55,567 nucleotides of DNA from Motiliproteus sp. (GCA_026196225.1 JAPHRD010000012.1:1-55567), one strand, 5' to 3'; counted from the stretch's first letter, positions 1 to 9,242 are shown. A program made the numbers and translations. The notes: generated by a model not told the origin, from the sequence alone.

Positions 1-532
1 ATCCAGCGAGGTATTTCTGCGTTGAAAATAGAAACTGGACAGTTTGAAGCTACTTGTTCAGACCATCCCCAGTATTCAAGAGCTGGCCTTTCCTGTTTTT
101 GATCCTATCCACCCCTGTCTCTCACCCATTACCCGCATCTAAAAACGTTAATGCTTTCGGCTAGTTCTGTTGTAGCGTTACTACAGAAAAAGTTGATTGA
201 TATATCTCACAGAATTGTGCACAGCAACATTAAAAACCCTTCAAAACATTATCACTAAAACCCTATCCAATTGTTTTTATTAATTTTATTTAACTTAAAA
301 ACCAAACATCCCGCCGATACACCTCGACTCACCTTCCACTAATGTAGTAGGTAGGATTATTATCTTTTGGTAGAAAACCGCCACTTTTTTACCCTCTACT
401 ACTTCAGTACCAGCACTAAAGGCCATACAATAGGCCGCCGAATTTGTAATCCTGAGTAAGCCTGTTAAGTCGGCAACCAAAAGTTGTACCGTTCAGGCAC
501 TTGGCGACCAGCCGAAAATAATAGGGGATACC
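1..532. other. Non-coding region upstream of icd
   Basis: No convincing gene is visible. A 61-codon minus-strand frame at 295-480 has no recognisable protein character and no good ribosome site. The region is AT-rich between about 190 and 300, as expected of a promoter zone for the plus-strand icd gene, and carries one 24-bp dyad at 165-188, listed separately. The ribosome site for icd is probably the AGGGGAT just before its ATG at 533. Confidence 0.5.
165..188. promoter_or_regulatory. 24-bp imperfect palindrome upstream of icd
   Basis: The two 12-base halves match as a dyad at 10 of 12 positions (TTCTGTTGTAGC against the reverse complement TTCTGTAGTAAC). The site lies about 345 bases before the icd start. 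It could be an operator or the stem of an upstream transcript end. There is no T-run after it, so a protein-binding site is the more likely reading. The regulator cannot be named from the sequence. Confidence 0.3.
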
Positions 533-2764
533 ATGACCGAAACAAGTCAAACGATTTACTACACTCTGACCGACGAGGCGCCCTCACTGGCGACCTGTTC
601 TCTGCTTCCTATCGTCAGAACTTTTACCTCCGCTGCAGGCATCAACGTTAAGATCACCGACATCTCTCTTGCAGGACGTGTTCTTTCAGCCTTCCCGGAA
701 AACCTGAGCGATGATCAAAAAGTAGAAGATGGTCTAGTTTTCTTGGGTAACCTGACCCAAGACCCTGCAGCAAACATCGTTAAGCTGCCAAACATCAGTG
801 CTTCTATCCCACAGCTGAACGCCTGTATCGCTGAGCTAAAAGAGCAAGGCTACAACCTGCCTGACTTCCCTCAGGATCCCCAGAACAAAGAGGAAGAAGA
901 GGTTAACGCTCGTTACTCCAAGATCCTAGGTAGCGCCGTTAACCCAGTACTGCGTGAAGGTAACTCCGATCGCCGCGCACCAGAGCCTGTTAAAAAGTTT
1001 GCCCGAAAATTCCCCCACTCCATGGGCAAGTGGAGCATGGCTTCCCGCACTCACGCCGATTACATGCGCGGTGGTGACTTCTACTCCGCCGAGCAGTCTT
1101 ACACCATGCCTCAGGCTGGTGACGTTCGCATCGAGTTTGTCGATGGCGACGGTAATGTAACCGTTAAGAAGAAGCTGCAGCTGGAAACCGGTGAAATCAT
1201 CGATGCCATGCGCATGAGCGTTAAAGCCCTGCGTGACTTCTTCGAAGGTACCCTGCAAGACGCTAAAGAGTCCGGTGTTATGTGGTCTCTGCACGTTAAG
1301 GCGACCATGATGAAGGTCTCCCACCCTATCGTGTTTGGTCACGCGGTTACCGTTTATTACAAAGACGTATTTGAAAAGCACGCCGATCTGTTCGCCGAGC
1401 TGGGTGTTAACCCCAACAACGGTCTGAGCGACGTCTACGACAAGATTGAAACCCTGCCCCGCTCCAAGCGTGAAGAAGTTCACCGCGACATCCTGGCGGT
1501 TAAAGAGCACCGTCCTCACATGGCAATGGTTGACTCCTACAAGGGCATCACCAACCTGCACGTACCTTCCGACGTTATCGTTGATGCGTCCATGCCTGCC
1601 ATGATCCGTAACGGCGGTAAGATGTGGGGCCCTGATGGCAAGCCACAAGACTGTAAAGCAGTTATGCCTGAGAGCACCTACTCCAAGATCTATCAGGAGA
1701 TGATCAACTTCTGTAAGACCAACGGCGCTTTTGACCCAACCACCATGGGCACAGTACCTAACGTTGGTCTGATGGCTAAGAAAGCTGAAGAATACGGATC
1801 TCACGACAAGACCTTCGAACTGGAAGCCGACGGTACCATGCGCGTTGTTGACAGCAAAGGTAATGTGCTGATGGAGCACACAGTCGAGAAAGGTGATATC
1901 TGGCGCGCCTGCCAAACTAAAGACGAGCCTGTTCGCGACTGGGTTAAGCTGGCCGTTACCCGTGCCCGTCAATCCGACACTCCCGCTATCTTCTGGCTGG
2001 ACCGCAACCGTCCACACGATATCGAGCTGATCAAGAAAGTTAACTGCTACCTGCAGGAACACGATCTGACTGGCCTGGATATCCGTGTACAGACTTACGA
2101 AGAAGCGATCCGTCGCAGCATGGAGCGTATGATCCGTGGCCGTGACACCATCTCTGTAACCGGTAACGTACTGCGTGACTACCTGACTGACCTGTTCCCA
2201 ATCATGGAACTGGGTACGTCTGCCAAGATGCTGTCCATCGTACCAATGCTGAAAGGCGGCGGTATGTACGAGACTGGTGCGGGTGGTTCTGCGCCTAAGC
2301 ACGTACAGCAGGTTGAAGAAGAGAACCACCTGCGTTGGGATTCCCTGGGTGAGTTCCTGGCTCTGGCGGTCTCTCTGGAAGAGATGGGTATCAAGAGTGA
2401 TAACCCTCGCGCCAAGATCCTAGCCAAGACTCTGGACGTTGCTACCGGCCAACTGCTGGAAAACAACAAGTCACCTTCACGTAAGGTTGGCGAGCTGGAT
2501 AACCGCGGAAGCCACTTCTACCTGGGCCTCTACTGGGCACAGGCCGTAGCAGCACAAACTGAAGACGCCGAATTGGCCGCTCAGTTTGCATCTCTGGCTG
2601 AAGAGCTGAGCAGCAACGAAGAGAAGATCATTTCCGAGCTGGCCGAAGCACAAGGCAAACCTGCCGGTCTTGACGGTTACTACCACGCCAAGCGTGAAAC
2701 TGTTAAGAAGGTCATGCGTCCAAGCGCGACTCTGAACGCAGCGCTGGCCAAAGCCAACAGCTAA
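533..2764 (+). CDS. icd: NADP-dependent isocitrate dehydrogenase, monomeric type
   Basis: This enzyme oxidises isocitrate to 2-oxoglutarate and CO2 with NADP+ in the cytoplasmic TCA cycle. The 743-residue length is that of the monomeric (IDH-II) family, about 740 residues, not the 416-residue dimeric enzyme. Family signatures are visible, including [10 protein letters not shown] at residues 141-150 in the substrate-binding region, followed by a conserved HSMGKWS and later KATMMKVS. The ATG at 533 follows an AGGGGAT ribosome site, and a strong terminator follows the gene, so it is probably monocistronic. A 467-codon antisense frame across the gene is a coding shadow. Nothing appears truncated. 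Confidence 0.97.
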   Translation: MTETSQTIYYTLTDEAPSLATCSLLPIVRTFTSAAGINVKITDISLAGRVLSAFPENLSDDQKVEDGLVFLGNLTQDPAANIVKLPNISASIPQLNACIAELKEQGYNLPDFPQDPQNKEEEEVNARYSKILGSAVNPVLREGNSDRRAPEPVKKFARKFPHSMGKWSMASRTHADYMRGGDFYSAEQSYTMPQAGDVRIEFVDGDGNVTVKKKLQLETGEIIDAMRMSVKALRDFFEGTLQDAKESGVMWSLHVKATMMKVSHPIVFGHAVTVYYKDVFEKHADLFAELGVNPNNGLSDVYDKIETLPRSKREEVHRDILAVKEHRPHMAMVDSYKGITNLHVPSDVIVDASMPAMIRNGGKMWGPDGKPQDCKAVMPESTYSKIYQEMINFCKTNGAFDPTTMGTVPNVGLMAKKAEEYGSHDKTFELEADGTMRVVDSKGNVLMEHTVEKGDIWRACQTKDEPVRDWVKLAVTRARQSDTPAIFWLDRNRPHDIELIKKVNCYLQEHDLTGLDIRVQTYEEAIRRSMERMIRGRDTISVTGNVLRDYLTDLFPIMELGTSAKMLSIVPMLKGGGMYETGAGGSAPKHVQQVEEENHLRWDSLGEFLALAVSLEEMGIKSDNPRAKILAKTLDVATGQLLENNKSPSRKVGELDNRGSHFYLGLYWAQAVAAQTEDAELAAQFASLAEELSSNEEKIISELAEAQGKPAGLDGYYHAKRETVKKVMRPSATLNAALAKANS

Positions 2765-2795
2765 TCAGCTTTTGCAGCTCACGCTGCACTGAATT

Positions 2796-2830
2796 AAAAA
2801 GCCCGACCTGTAAAACGATCGGGCTTTTTT
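2796..2830 (+). terminator. Rho-independent terminator of icd
   Basis: A GC-rich stem (AAGCCCGA paired with TCGGGCTT around a short loop) is followed by six T residues on the plus strand, 30 bases after the icd stop codon. The A-run on the left arm means it could also stop minus-strand transcripts. Confidence 0.9.
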
Positions 2831-2842
2831 GTGCCGCTCTGG

Positions 2843-3139
2843 TTATCCCCAGCGCCCCCTGACCGGCAAACGAGAGAAGCTATCCTGCCCCCGTTCCCTT
2901 TCAATCCGCGCCCGCTGCCTGGGCGTCAAGTACTTCAGGCAGTCATTCATTTGATTAGCCAACCCCAACAGAAAAAACGGAGTCTTGCTCGACAACGCCA
3001 TATTGGTAAAAGCCTGTTGACGACATTGCTTGTATCTACGCTCATTGGCTTCTGCCTGTGACCAAGGAAACACCGCTAGTATAAAAAACAGTGAGACAAC
3101 CGCAGCAGTAACGGATATCTTAAAATTTAGACATTTCAT
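2843..3139 (-). CDS. Hypothetical small exported protein
   Basis: The 98-residue product is not recognised. Residues 1-32 look like a signal peptide: a short basic start, a hydrophobic run with VVSLFFILAV, then a polar AEANE cleavage region. The mature part is about 65 residues, basic, with two cysteines (Cys39 and Cys67) that could form a disulfide in the periplasm. It converges with icd and shares the terminator region with it. The competing plus-strand frame over the same DNA has no signal or family character. A real gene is likely because of the signal peptide, but no function can be given. Confidence 0.55.
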   Translation of the reverse strand: MKCLNFKISVTAAVVSLFFILAVFPWSQAEANERRYKQCRQQAFTNMALSSKTPFFLLGLANQMNDCLKYLTPRQRARIERERGQDSFSRLPVRGRWG

Positions 3140-3349
3140 CTAGCAACCTCATCACATCTAATCGGGGAATAGCTATAGGTCACAGAAAAATCAATTGGGG
3201 TTCATAACCGGAAAAATTTAGTCGAAAGTAACGTCAGATTTGGCAACGAGTGTCATAAAAATGATGTTCGATTCTTGTTTGGCTTATTGCTGACTGGATC
3301 AAAGTTTTTTGACGCTTTAAAATACCCTAACTCAACAATCGGTATCCCC

Positions 3350-3757
3350 ATGTCATCACGTCCTCTCAGCCTGTTAAAGCTACTCTTCTTAGCCACCCTA
3401 GTTATCAGCAGCCCAGCCGCTTTGTCTGACGGCAAGATAGAGGCGCTAGATTCAAATACCAGTTCTTTGAACCTCAGCGTAGAAAATCTTCCCGTAGAAG
3501 ATGGCAATAAGGCTGACCTTGATCAGACCCCATTGCTTTCCGATACAGAACGTCAGGCTATTGAAAACCTGAAAATAAAGCCTGAAGAAAAGAAAACTGT
3601 ACAATTGCCGCAAAAAACTGCTGAGTCCTCCACCGATATTGGAGCATCTCTAATAACCGAAGAAAGTCAGATGGATCCCCAAGATCCAATCGGATCAGGT
3701 AAGAACTATCTAGACTCTGTGGATGGTGCGAAAGTGGATATGAAATTGAAGTTCTAG
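3350..3757 (+). CDS. Hypothetical exported acidic protein
   Basis: No family is recognised. The frame is open from 3275, but the ATG at 3350 is preferred because it begins a good signal peptide (a basic start, a leucine-rich core LLKLLFLATLVI, and an alanine/serine cleavage region near residue 25). The mature part of about 110 residues is acidic and low in hydrophobics, with many Glu, Asp, Ser and Thr, suggesting a mostly disordered periplasmic protein. It stands alone, convergent with the next gene. Function unknown. Confidence 0.55.
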   Translation: MSSRPLSLLKLLFLATLVISSPAALSDGKIEALDSNTSSLNLSVENLPVEDGNKADLDQTPLLSDTERQAIENLKIKPEEKKTVQLPQKTAESSTDIGASLITEESQMDPQDPIGSGKNYLDSVDGAKVDMKLKF

Positions 3758-3830
3758 AAGTGTCACCGCAGAAAAATAGATTGCCGAACAATTCCGCAAC
3801 CCCAAAAATAAACATCCCTTTCCCTAAATA

Positions 3831-3867
3831 CAAAAACCGCCAATGCACGACTAGATGCATTAGCGGT
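3831..3867 (-). terminator. Rho-independent terminator between convergent genes
   Basis: The arms ACCGCCAATGCA and TGCATTAGCGGT (one mismatch) form a 12-bp stem around an 8-base loop at 3836-3867. On the minus strand the stem is followed by TTTTTG, so it ends the transcript of the small minus-strand gene at 3909-4112. It lies between that gene and the convergent exported-protein gene. Confidence 0.65.
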
Positions 3868-3908
3868 CTCTTAAATCTTTTCTCCACCCAGCTTGAAGGG
3901 TGAAATCC

Positions 3909-4112
3909 TTAGACTGGACTGAATTTGACTATCCAGGCTTCAGTCCCTTGAGGGTCCATAGGATCTTTGCGGTAGGAGGATACGGTATATTCCAGTTCCT
4001 TTGGAAAGCGGATATCAGTTACCTGGCTGTAACCGGCTGATGCCAGACGGTTGAGCAGTGTATTCTTTTCACCTGTGGAAAGACCTGATTCTGTACGGAT
4101 TCCTGCGGACAT
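3909..4112 (-). CDS. Hypothetical 67-residue protein
   Basis: Short cytoplasmic protein with no signal or membrane segment and no family recognised. It contains a likely N-terminal helix (TGEKNTLLNRLASAGYS) followed by a region rich in charged residues and beta-prone stretches (ELEYTVSSYR, EAWIVKFSPV). That pattern resembles a small alpha-beta domain. A matching terminator lies just after its stop at 3831-3867, which supports it being transcribed. It is the last host gene before the prophage. In the uninterrupted chromosome it would lie about 190 bases downstream of hupV on the same strand. Confidence 0.5.
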   Translation of the reverse strand: MSAGIRTESGLSTGEKNTLLNRLASAGYSQVTDIRFPKELEYTVSSYRKDPMDPQGTEAWIVKFSPV

Positions 4113-4300
4113 GGTTTTATCACTCCAGCAATAACTTAATTTTGTTGCACCGCCGTAATGCGACTGCAGTTGCAGTGTATCTGAAGGGAAAATATCTGAT
4201 CTATTGCCACAAAGAACTAATCGATGGTACCAGATAGTCGTAAATGGTAACCATAAGAAGCCATTATAGGCTGATCAAATGTACGAGGTCGTAGCTAAGA

Positions 4301-4322
4301 TTAATGCACGGTGCAGACCATA
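4301..4322 (-). pseudogene. hupV: Displaced 3' end of hupV at the left prophage junction (attL)
   Basis: Read on the minus strand, 4322-4301 gives Met-Val-Cys-Thr-Val-His-stop, the same last residues as HupV at the right junction. Twelve bases (GTGCAGACCATA, 4311-4322) are identical to 39465-39476. The bases beyond them encode the same residues with different codons (ACC GTG CAT TAA against ACG GTT CAC TGA). This is the pattern left when an element integrates into the 3' end of a gene and carries its own substitute end. The 12-bp core is the likely strand-exchange site. Confidence 0.8.
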
Positions 4323-4443
4323 TATAGCTTAAAGAGCGCGGATAACAATATAAATATCAATACTTTGCAGAATATTTACTGTACGAAAACACATGCTTTT
4401 TTGATGTTTTACAGCCCATATAAATCAAACAGTTACATGGGGG

Positions 4444-4455
4444 TTTTGCACCCCT
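4444..4455 (+). repeat. Left copy of the TTTTGCACC repeat (possible integrase arm site)
   Basis: TTTTGCACCCCT here is identical to the last repeat at 39412-39423 near the right end. It lies about 120 bp inside the left core, while the three right-end copies lie about 45-75 bp inside the right core. This spacing fits arm-type Int-binding sites flanking a core on circular phage DNA. Confidence 0.5.
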
Positions 4456-4462
4456 TGCCTGC

Positions 4463-4520
4463 TTAGAGCGCTACCTTGACATGGTAGAGGTCGGCAGTTC
4501 GAATCTGCCTAGTCCTACCA
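4463..4520 (+). pseudogene. 3' half of a tRNA-Val (anticodon GAC)
   Basis: The sequence holds the 3' part of the D stem, a complete anticodon arm (CTACC-TTGACAT-GGTAG, anticodon GAC), the variable loop, a perfect T arm (GGCAG-TTCGAAT-CTGCC) and the 3' acceptor strand ending TAGTCCTACCA. A matching 5' acceptor (AGGACTA) and the 5' D arm are missing: the upstream bases are unrelated. It therefore cannot make a tRNA. Fragments of exactly this kind are carried as attP by elements that integrate into tRNA genes. Here it lies inside the prophage, away from the junction actually used. Confidence 0.8.
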
Positions 4521-4557
4521 AATTTGCTGGCCTTGACCTGATAGTATTTACTAACAC

Positions 4558-4585
4558 GGACAAAGACGGGACAAGACTGGGACAA
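4558..4585 (+). repeat. Three GGGACAA-type direct repeats beside the tRNA fragment
   Basis: GGACAA at 4558-4563 and GGGACAA at 4568-4574 and 4579-4585 are spaced 11 bases apart, starting about 38 bases after the tRNA CCA end. Phased short repeats next to a tRNA 3' end are typical arm sites of tRNA-targeting integrases. The assignment is by pattern only. Confidence 0.5.
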
Positions 4586-4590
4586 AACTT

Positions 4591-4627
4591 AATGCCGGTG
4601 ATTGTAAAATCAGCTGGCATTTTTTTT
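4591..4627 (+). terminator. Terminator-like hairpin at the end of the late operon
   Basis: A long stem (AATGCCGGTGATT pairing imperfectly with AATCAGCTGGCATT) is followed by eight T residues on the plus strand. It lies directly after the stop of the leftward tail gene, where minus-strand transcripts would also meet the hairpin, followed there by only a short TTTT. It may act in both directions. Confidence 0.65.
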
Positions 4628-4629
4628 GC

Positions 4630-5673
4630 TTAATTCACATAGACCTGACTAACAGAGTCGTAAACGCCGATCACTTTTCCATCGCTATCCAGTTCATAGG
4701 AGAACGCGCCAGGTGTTGGAGCCCCGACCGAATCAGTCGGCGTGATCTTGGTCCCGCCATGACCCAGACGACAATAACGAGTATATTTTGAAGTGTTTGA
4801 AACGCTTCTAATCAGCTTGCATGTTTCCGCAGTCTTCTCAGCGGCAGAGCAGTCCGGATCTTTCTCGTGGCCTTTGAATCCACCCTCCGAACAATCATAA
4901 GCGATTTTACACACGCCGTCCGATGGATGCTCTGCAGGGGAAACATCATCAGCCGTCACGGTGCAGTAAGCCGCTGTAGAGCCGCCGCAATTTTGCCGTG
5001 AGATCCCGAAAGCACCAACACTGCTATTAAGGACATTATCCCAAATATAAAACGTGTAATAATCATCGGTAACATAGGTTGGGCCGATGTGGATGGAGAA
5101 TCTAGTGTTTTCAACATCCTGTGCAGCTGATAACGGGTCCGCACCCCATCCTGCAAGAATCCCAGCGTTTGCAAACCAGTATGTGCCTTCCTCCCATCCT
5201 TCTGGAACAGGGCCGTTGTCTGGATCATCCCAGCCTGGCGGCGCATCATACTCCGCACCACAGTCCCTGTTTAGATCAATAGAAACTGCCCCCCCGGTGG
5301 TCGGATCAGTGCCGGTCATTGTGGCTACTTGTGAAGCCATTGCCGTATGAGTGCCGCTGGAGCCGAACAAGTCATCGACATCACCAGAGGCACCATCAGC
5401 GCCACCGCTAGCCCCGCCGTTAATCGTGCCTGGGGAGCTTACAGAATCGCCTGTACTCGCGTTTTCTGGGTCAGTTTCGGTGCCTGAGCCGGAAAGCCCT
5501 GTATCTCCGGATTCATCAGCGCCGCCACCAGAGGTGATATTTCCATCCTTATCGGCTACAGCGAAACCAACGCGCGCTCGTACTTTAGGCGGGTTCGCCT
5601 CAAGCCCTAGACCGGCCCTAACTTCAGGGTCAGATTTTACGATTTTGATAATGGCTTCTGCTAATTCGCCCAT
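4630..5673 (-). CDS. Cysteine-rich late protein, probable tail-tip component
   Basis: No family is recognised in this 347-residue protein. Residues 1-35 resemble the short N-terminal anchor found in many tail-associated proteins. Residues 45-115 are a Gly/Ser/Asp/Thr-rich linker. From about residue 135 a compact region holds nine cysteines plus many aromatic residues, and the C-terminal 25 residues look like a beta hairpin. Being the last gene of the tail module, one base overlapping the tail-hub gene, it is likely a receptor-binding or tail-tip protein. No signal peptide is present, so any disulfides would have to form after release. Confidence 0.75.
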   Translation of the reverse strand: MGELAEAIIKIVKSDPEVRAGLGLEANPPKVRARVGFAVADKDGNITSGGGADESGDTGLSGSGTETDPENASTGDSVSSPGTINGGASGGADGASGDVDDLFGSSGTHTAMASQVATMTGTDPTTGGAVSIDLNRDCGAEYDAPPGWDDPDNGPVPEGWEEGTYWFANAGILAGWGADPLSAAQDVENTRFSIHIGPTYVTDDYYTFYIWDNVLNSSVGAFGISRQNCGGSTAAYCTVTADDVSPAEHPSDGVCKIAYDCSEGGFKGHEKDPDCSAAEKTAETCKLIRSVSNTSKYTRYCRLGHGGTKITPTDSVGAPTPGAFSYELDSDGKVIGVYDSVSQVYVN

Positions 5674-7337
5674 TAGTTCAGCACCAGTGTGTCATTAGGT
5701 ATTTCGATTTCATGATCAGAAGCAGCCGATACTTCTCGCTCATTCCGATCAGCGTCTGCGACAACCGGAGTGCGTACAATAAACCCGCCTTCTGGGTAGA
5801 TATTAAGCGTCTGGACTGCATCATAATATTTGTAGTTGCCGATCAAACCATCCCAAGTTTCATCGTATGCTGGGCTGGCGGCGTGGTTACCAAAGTAAGA
5901 GCCTAAAATAGTGGCTGAAGGCAGCGGACCAGAGTCTGATGTGTCTGGCGGGGTCGGTGCTGATATAGCTGACTCGGTGGGGGCCGTGTTCTCTACCCTG
6001 CTCAACGCAATCTTTAAGCGAGTGTAATGTTCCCAGCCAGGATCTTCACCGACATGAAGAATATGCTCGATCTCTTCCACCTTGCCTTTGCATTGAGCTT
6101 TTGTGCTGGTCAGGTCGATGGTGTGCTGTATTAGAATATCTGGGCGGACATTCACGGTATTCAGATCAACATAATTGGCCCTGTGATCACCTAAGATCTG
6201 AACCCTAGCAATAGCTATTCCACACTTAACAGCATCATCAGACTCAGTGCGATCCCCATCGACGCCCGTCGTCATATCCGTAATGTAGTCACCATTTGCT
6301 GACAGGGTGCCGGACGGATCTTCGTAGCTATCAAGATCATCCCAGTCACTGCTGTCATATTCAGCGGTAACGCCATAGGTGCTGCTTTTAGTCACTTCAC
6401 CAAACTGGGTAATGCTTTGCGGAGCCTTCACGGTTACCGTGTAATCTTCTGTCACCCTTTGGGTAAAACGTTGCATTAGCGTGAAGTCTGCACCAAGTGC
6501 GTACTTGGCCGCCTCGATAGGCGATATCACAAACGAGATGCCGCCATAGTACCCGCTCGGTCCGAAATCATCGAAGGTGTATCCAGGCTTCAGGACTAAG
6601 CCGGTTCCCTGTGCTGCTTCAATGATCTGATTTCTAAATGCTAGCGTTGTTGGGTCAGCAATATAAGTTGCCATTGCAGAATTGCCACCGGGATAATCCC
6701 AGGAAAACACATACTCACGATGACGAAGCCGCGTGAATCGGTATTTATAGTTAACAGCAATCGAATTGCGCAGGCTGTCACGGCTCGCTAAAGATACAGA
6801 AACACTTTCGTTCCGCACATCTGTCGCTGCCAAACTGATATCTGCGGTAGCTTTTGCACCCCAATCAGACAAGACAGCGGCATTACTACCATCAAAATCT
6901 AACGACTTATCAACAGTCAGAAGCCTGTCTTCAGCCTTGCGCGGGATATCCGCATCGCCGTCAAAGATGTACGTTGAATAACGGCTATCAGTAATGAGCG
7001 ATTCGATGCCCGATTCAGTATAAGCAGACAACAGACCGTTTCGGTTCTGCGTACATGCCATTAATACCGTTCGGGTGCTGATGTTAAACTGAGGCACATC
7101 AACCACACCAGTGAACACGCGGCGCACAGTAGTCGTCAGGTCCTCAATATCTATGGTTACGCTTTTACCGGCCCAGTCATTCGGATCGATCGAACCGGCT
7201 GGTGGGTCATAGGTGAAAGATGCGGTGCGGTTCTGGCCTGCGGATATCTTGACGCTTAAAACGCCGATAACACGCGCAGATATATCCGCACCATCCAGAG
7301 TCACGACAGCGTCCCAGGGTCTTGTTGGATGAGTCAT
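5673..7337 (-). CDS. Phage tail hub or tip protein
   Basis: The 554-residue protein starts with a domain resembling the first barrel of tail hub proteins (a beta-rich opening with VTLDGADISARV and then an ITIDIEDL-like stretch about residues 60-70). It continues as a mixed beta protein with many Asp and Tyr. It directly follows the tape measure gene with the stop and start overlapping, which is where siphophages encode distal tail or hub proteins. It probably closes the tail tube and carries the following Cys-rich protein. No lysozyme or peptidase motif is visible. The assignment rests mainly on position and general composition. Confidence 0.7.
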   Translation of the reverse strand: MTHPTRPWDAVVTLDGADISARVIGVLSVKISAGQNRTASFTYDPPAGSIDPNDWAGKSVTIDIEDLTTTVRRVFTGVVDVPQFNISTRTVLMACTQNRNGLLSAYTESGIESLITDSRYSTYIFDGDADIPRKAEDRLLTVDKSLDFDGSNAAVLSDWGAKATADISLAATDVRNESVSVSLASRDSLRNSIAVNYKYRFTRLRHREYVFSWDYPGGNSAMATYIADPTTLAFRNQIIEAAQGTGLVLKPGYTFDDFGPSGYYGGISFVISPIEAAKYALGADFTLMQRFTQRVTEDYTVTVKAPQSITQFGEVTKSSTYGVTAEYDSSDWDDLDSYEDPSGTLSANGDYITDMTTGVDGDRTESDDAVKCGIAIARVQILGDHRANYVDLNTVNVRPDILIQHTIDLTSTKAQCKGKVEEIEHILHVGEDPGWEHYTRLKIALSRVENTAPTESAISAPTPPDTSDSGPLPSATILGSYFGNHAASPAYDETWDGLIGNYKYYDAVQTLNIYPEGGFIVRTPVVADADRNEREVSAASDHEIEIPNDTLVLN

Positions 7338-9004
7338 TAGGCGATACTCACCGCCTTAGCTTCACCGCTCAGAACCTTGGTCATTGTATCGGCAAAGTTC
7401 TTCAACTCGGAAGGCTTACCCGAAACGGTTGCGCTGGCATCCTGGATCTTGAATTCCATTGTGCCGATCTTCTCAGCGTTGCCGCCGCTTAGCCGGTTGA
7501 GAACGTCTTTCTGACCGGTCTGGTCATAGAGGAAAGTGCTAGCCTTCGAGCGCTTGGCCTGCTCACCGGCGAACTTCAGTTGCCTGTTATACTCGGACTC
7601 GTTGCCTTGGTCTTTAGCGACCTTCGCAGCCTTCGCATACATCTCGAAATTGATATCTCGAATCTGGCGAGGTTTAGCAGCAAAGTCATCTTTTTCGTCA
7701 GCGGTCTTTTTGCTTGAGCTATCGGTGTCACCGAATAGCTTTTTATAAAGATCGGACACGCCAGAGGTTGTCTGTTTTACCTGATCTTTAAACTCTGAAA
7801 GGGATCTTGTTGAGTCATTAATGGCAACTCCATACTTGTCGAAATCGGCTGCAGCGCCTGCCAGCCCCGAAGCCCCGCCCTTGGTTAAAGCTCCCTTTTC
7901 GGCAGCCGACTTTTGGAATTCATCAATCTTAGACTTGATAGCAATAGATGGGCGCTCCGCATTCAGCAGGTTATCCAGCTGCTTGCTCATCTTATTGGTT
8001 TCTATTTCGAACCCATCAGCCAAACCACTGAACAGGTCAGAGCGTTGAAAACTGTCGTCAACTAATTCGCGAAGATTCGCGTAGGCTCCATATATGGAAT
8101 CAATTGATCGAAGCGCAATCTGTGCCAGCTTACCAAACGCAATCTGGATGCCTTTGATAATGATCTGCCAGCCACGGAATGCGTCAGCGACAAAGCCGAC
8201 ACCAGTGGCCAGACTGCCAACAACCTTGCTAGCGACCTTATCCATGCCTCCCATATCAAGCGTTACCTGGGTGATGTAATCCACCACGGCTTGGAAAGCA
8301 GGCGCAACAGCAACAGTGATTTGATTTAGAAAGCCATCCCAGATAGTGGATAGTTTGGTCTTGGCGTCGTTGTACGCTTCGACCATCGCGGCTTGTTGGC
8401 TGGTAATTCGAATCCCAAGCTTATCGAATTCGGCACCCGTGGCCGACAAATCTGAAAGCAAGGTATTCACCAGATCAGCACCGGAACGGCCGAAGATATC
8501 CATTGCAATGCGGGTTTGATCCGTCCTCGAAGAAACGTTCTTCAATGCTCCGGCGATAGCATTAAACTGCTGGTCTGCCGACATCTGAGATAATTGCTCT
8601 GCACTCAAGCCAAGCTGATCAAATGCGCGCACGGCTGTAGAAAGCCCGGCCTTGCCATCACCCACAGTTTTCAACATTCGCTGTAGAGACTTATCAAGCT
8701 GATTAGTCGATACACCGGACAATTCAGCCTGATAGCGAAGCTTTTGCAGCTCCCCGGTATCAATCCTGAGCGCCGCAGCCTTCTTGGCCAGCTTGTCGAT
8801 CTCGGCAGCTTGCCGGTTAACAACCACAGCGATTGCGCCAACCGCAGCAACTCCAGCCGCACCGATAGCCTTGGCCACCACAGACGCCTGTTTGCGGATG
8901 CGCTTAGCCCAAGCCCCAACACTGTTACGCGCCTTCGCTAATTCCTTGACCAGCTGTGCAGAGTTCGCACGCAGATCAACTGTCAGCTTTGCAATTGTTG
9001 CCAT
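7337..9004 (-). CDS. Tail tape measure protein
   Basis: It sets tail length and helps DNA entry. The 555 residues show the usual pattern: an N-terminal helical region starting with LTVDLRANSAQLVKEL, a hydrophobic glycine/alanine segment around residues 45-65 (AIGAAGVAAVGAIAVVV), then a long stretch of heptad-like helices rich in Ala, Gln, Lys and Asp, with a second hydrophobic helix near 260-290. Position after the frameshifted tail chaperones is diagnostic. At roughly 0.15 nm per residue this would mean a tail of about 80 nm, short for a siphophage. The stop overlaps the tail-hub start. Confidence 0.92.
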   Translation of the reverse strand: MATIAKLTVDLRANSAQLVKELAKARNSVGAWAKRIRKQASVVAKAIGAAGVAAVGAIAVVVNRQAAEIDKLAKKAAALRIDTGELQKLRYQAELSGVSTNQLDKSLQRMLKTVGDGKAGLSTAVRAFDQLGLSAEQLSQMSADQQFNAIAGALKNVSSRTDQTRIAMDIFGRSGADLVNTLLSDLSATGAEFDKLGIRITSQQAAMVEAYNDAKTKLSTIWDGFLNQITVAVAPAFQAVVDYITQVTLDMGGMDKVASKVVGSLATGVGFVADAFRGWQIIIKGIQIAFGKLAQIALRSIDSIYGAYANLRELVDDSFQRSDLFSGLADGFEIETNKMSKQLDNLLNAERPSIAIKSKIDEFQKSAAEKGALTKGGASGLAGAAADFDKYGVAINDSTRSLSEFKDQVKQTTSGVSDLYKKLFGDTDSSSKKTADEKDDFAAKPRQIRDINFEMYAKAAKVAKDQGNESEYNRQLKFAGEQAKRSKASTFLYDQTGQKDVLNRLSGGNAEKIGTMEFKIQDASATVSGKPSELKNFADTMTKVLSGEAKAVSIA

Positions 9005-9213
9005 TAGTTAGCACCACCAAAGAGCTGCTTGAATGCCTCGACTTTTTCCGCATCGGAAAGCTTCCGGGACGCCTCAAGCTCACGCTCGCGCTCTATTCGT
9101 TCGATAAATTTGCGATCTTCAAGGAGGTCGATAGCCATCCACTCGGCTATGTCAGCAGATGAGTGGGTGGCTAAAACCTGAGGTACAGGCATGCCCAGCC
9201 GCTTCGCCAGCAC
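9004..9213 (-). CDS. Tail assembly chaperone, frameshifted C-terminal part (GpT-like)
   Basis: As an independent frame it would start at GTG 9213, but the frame is open without stops back to the end of the upstream chaperone gene and joins it after a -1 slip at 9246-9252. The region read after the slip begins Leu-Ile-Asn-Arg-Pro-Phe-Arg-Arg-Tyr and continues as a short charged helical domain ending just before the tape measure start. In lambda-like phages the G-GT pair binds the tape measure during tail assembly. The fusion product would be about 195 residues. Separate translation from the GTG is less likely, as no good ribosome site precedes it. Confidence 0.85.
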   Translation of the reverse strand: MLAKRLGMPVPQVLATHSSADIAEWMAIDLLEDRKFIERIERERELEASRKLSDAEKVEAFKQLFGGAN

Positions 9214-9242
9214 AAAGGCATAACGACGAAATGGCCGGTTAA

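Noticed and set aside
926-2329. A 467-codon open frame on the minus strand inside icd
   Set aside because: It is antisense to a complete and strongly recognised enzyme gene, has no family character, and arises from the codon bias of icd.
4463-4520. A functional tRNA-Val gene
   Set aside because: The 5' acceptor strand and 5' D arm are absent, so only the 3' part is present.
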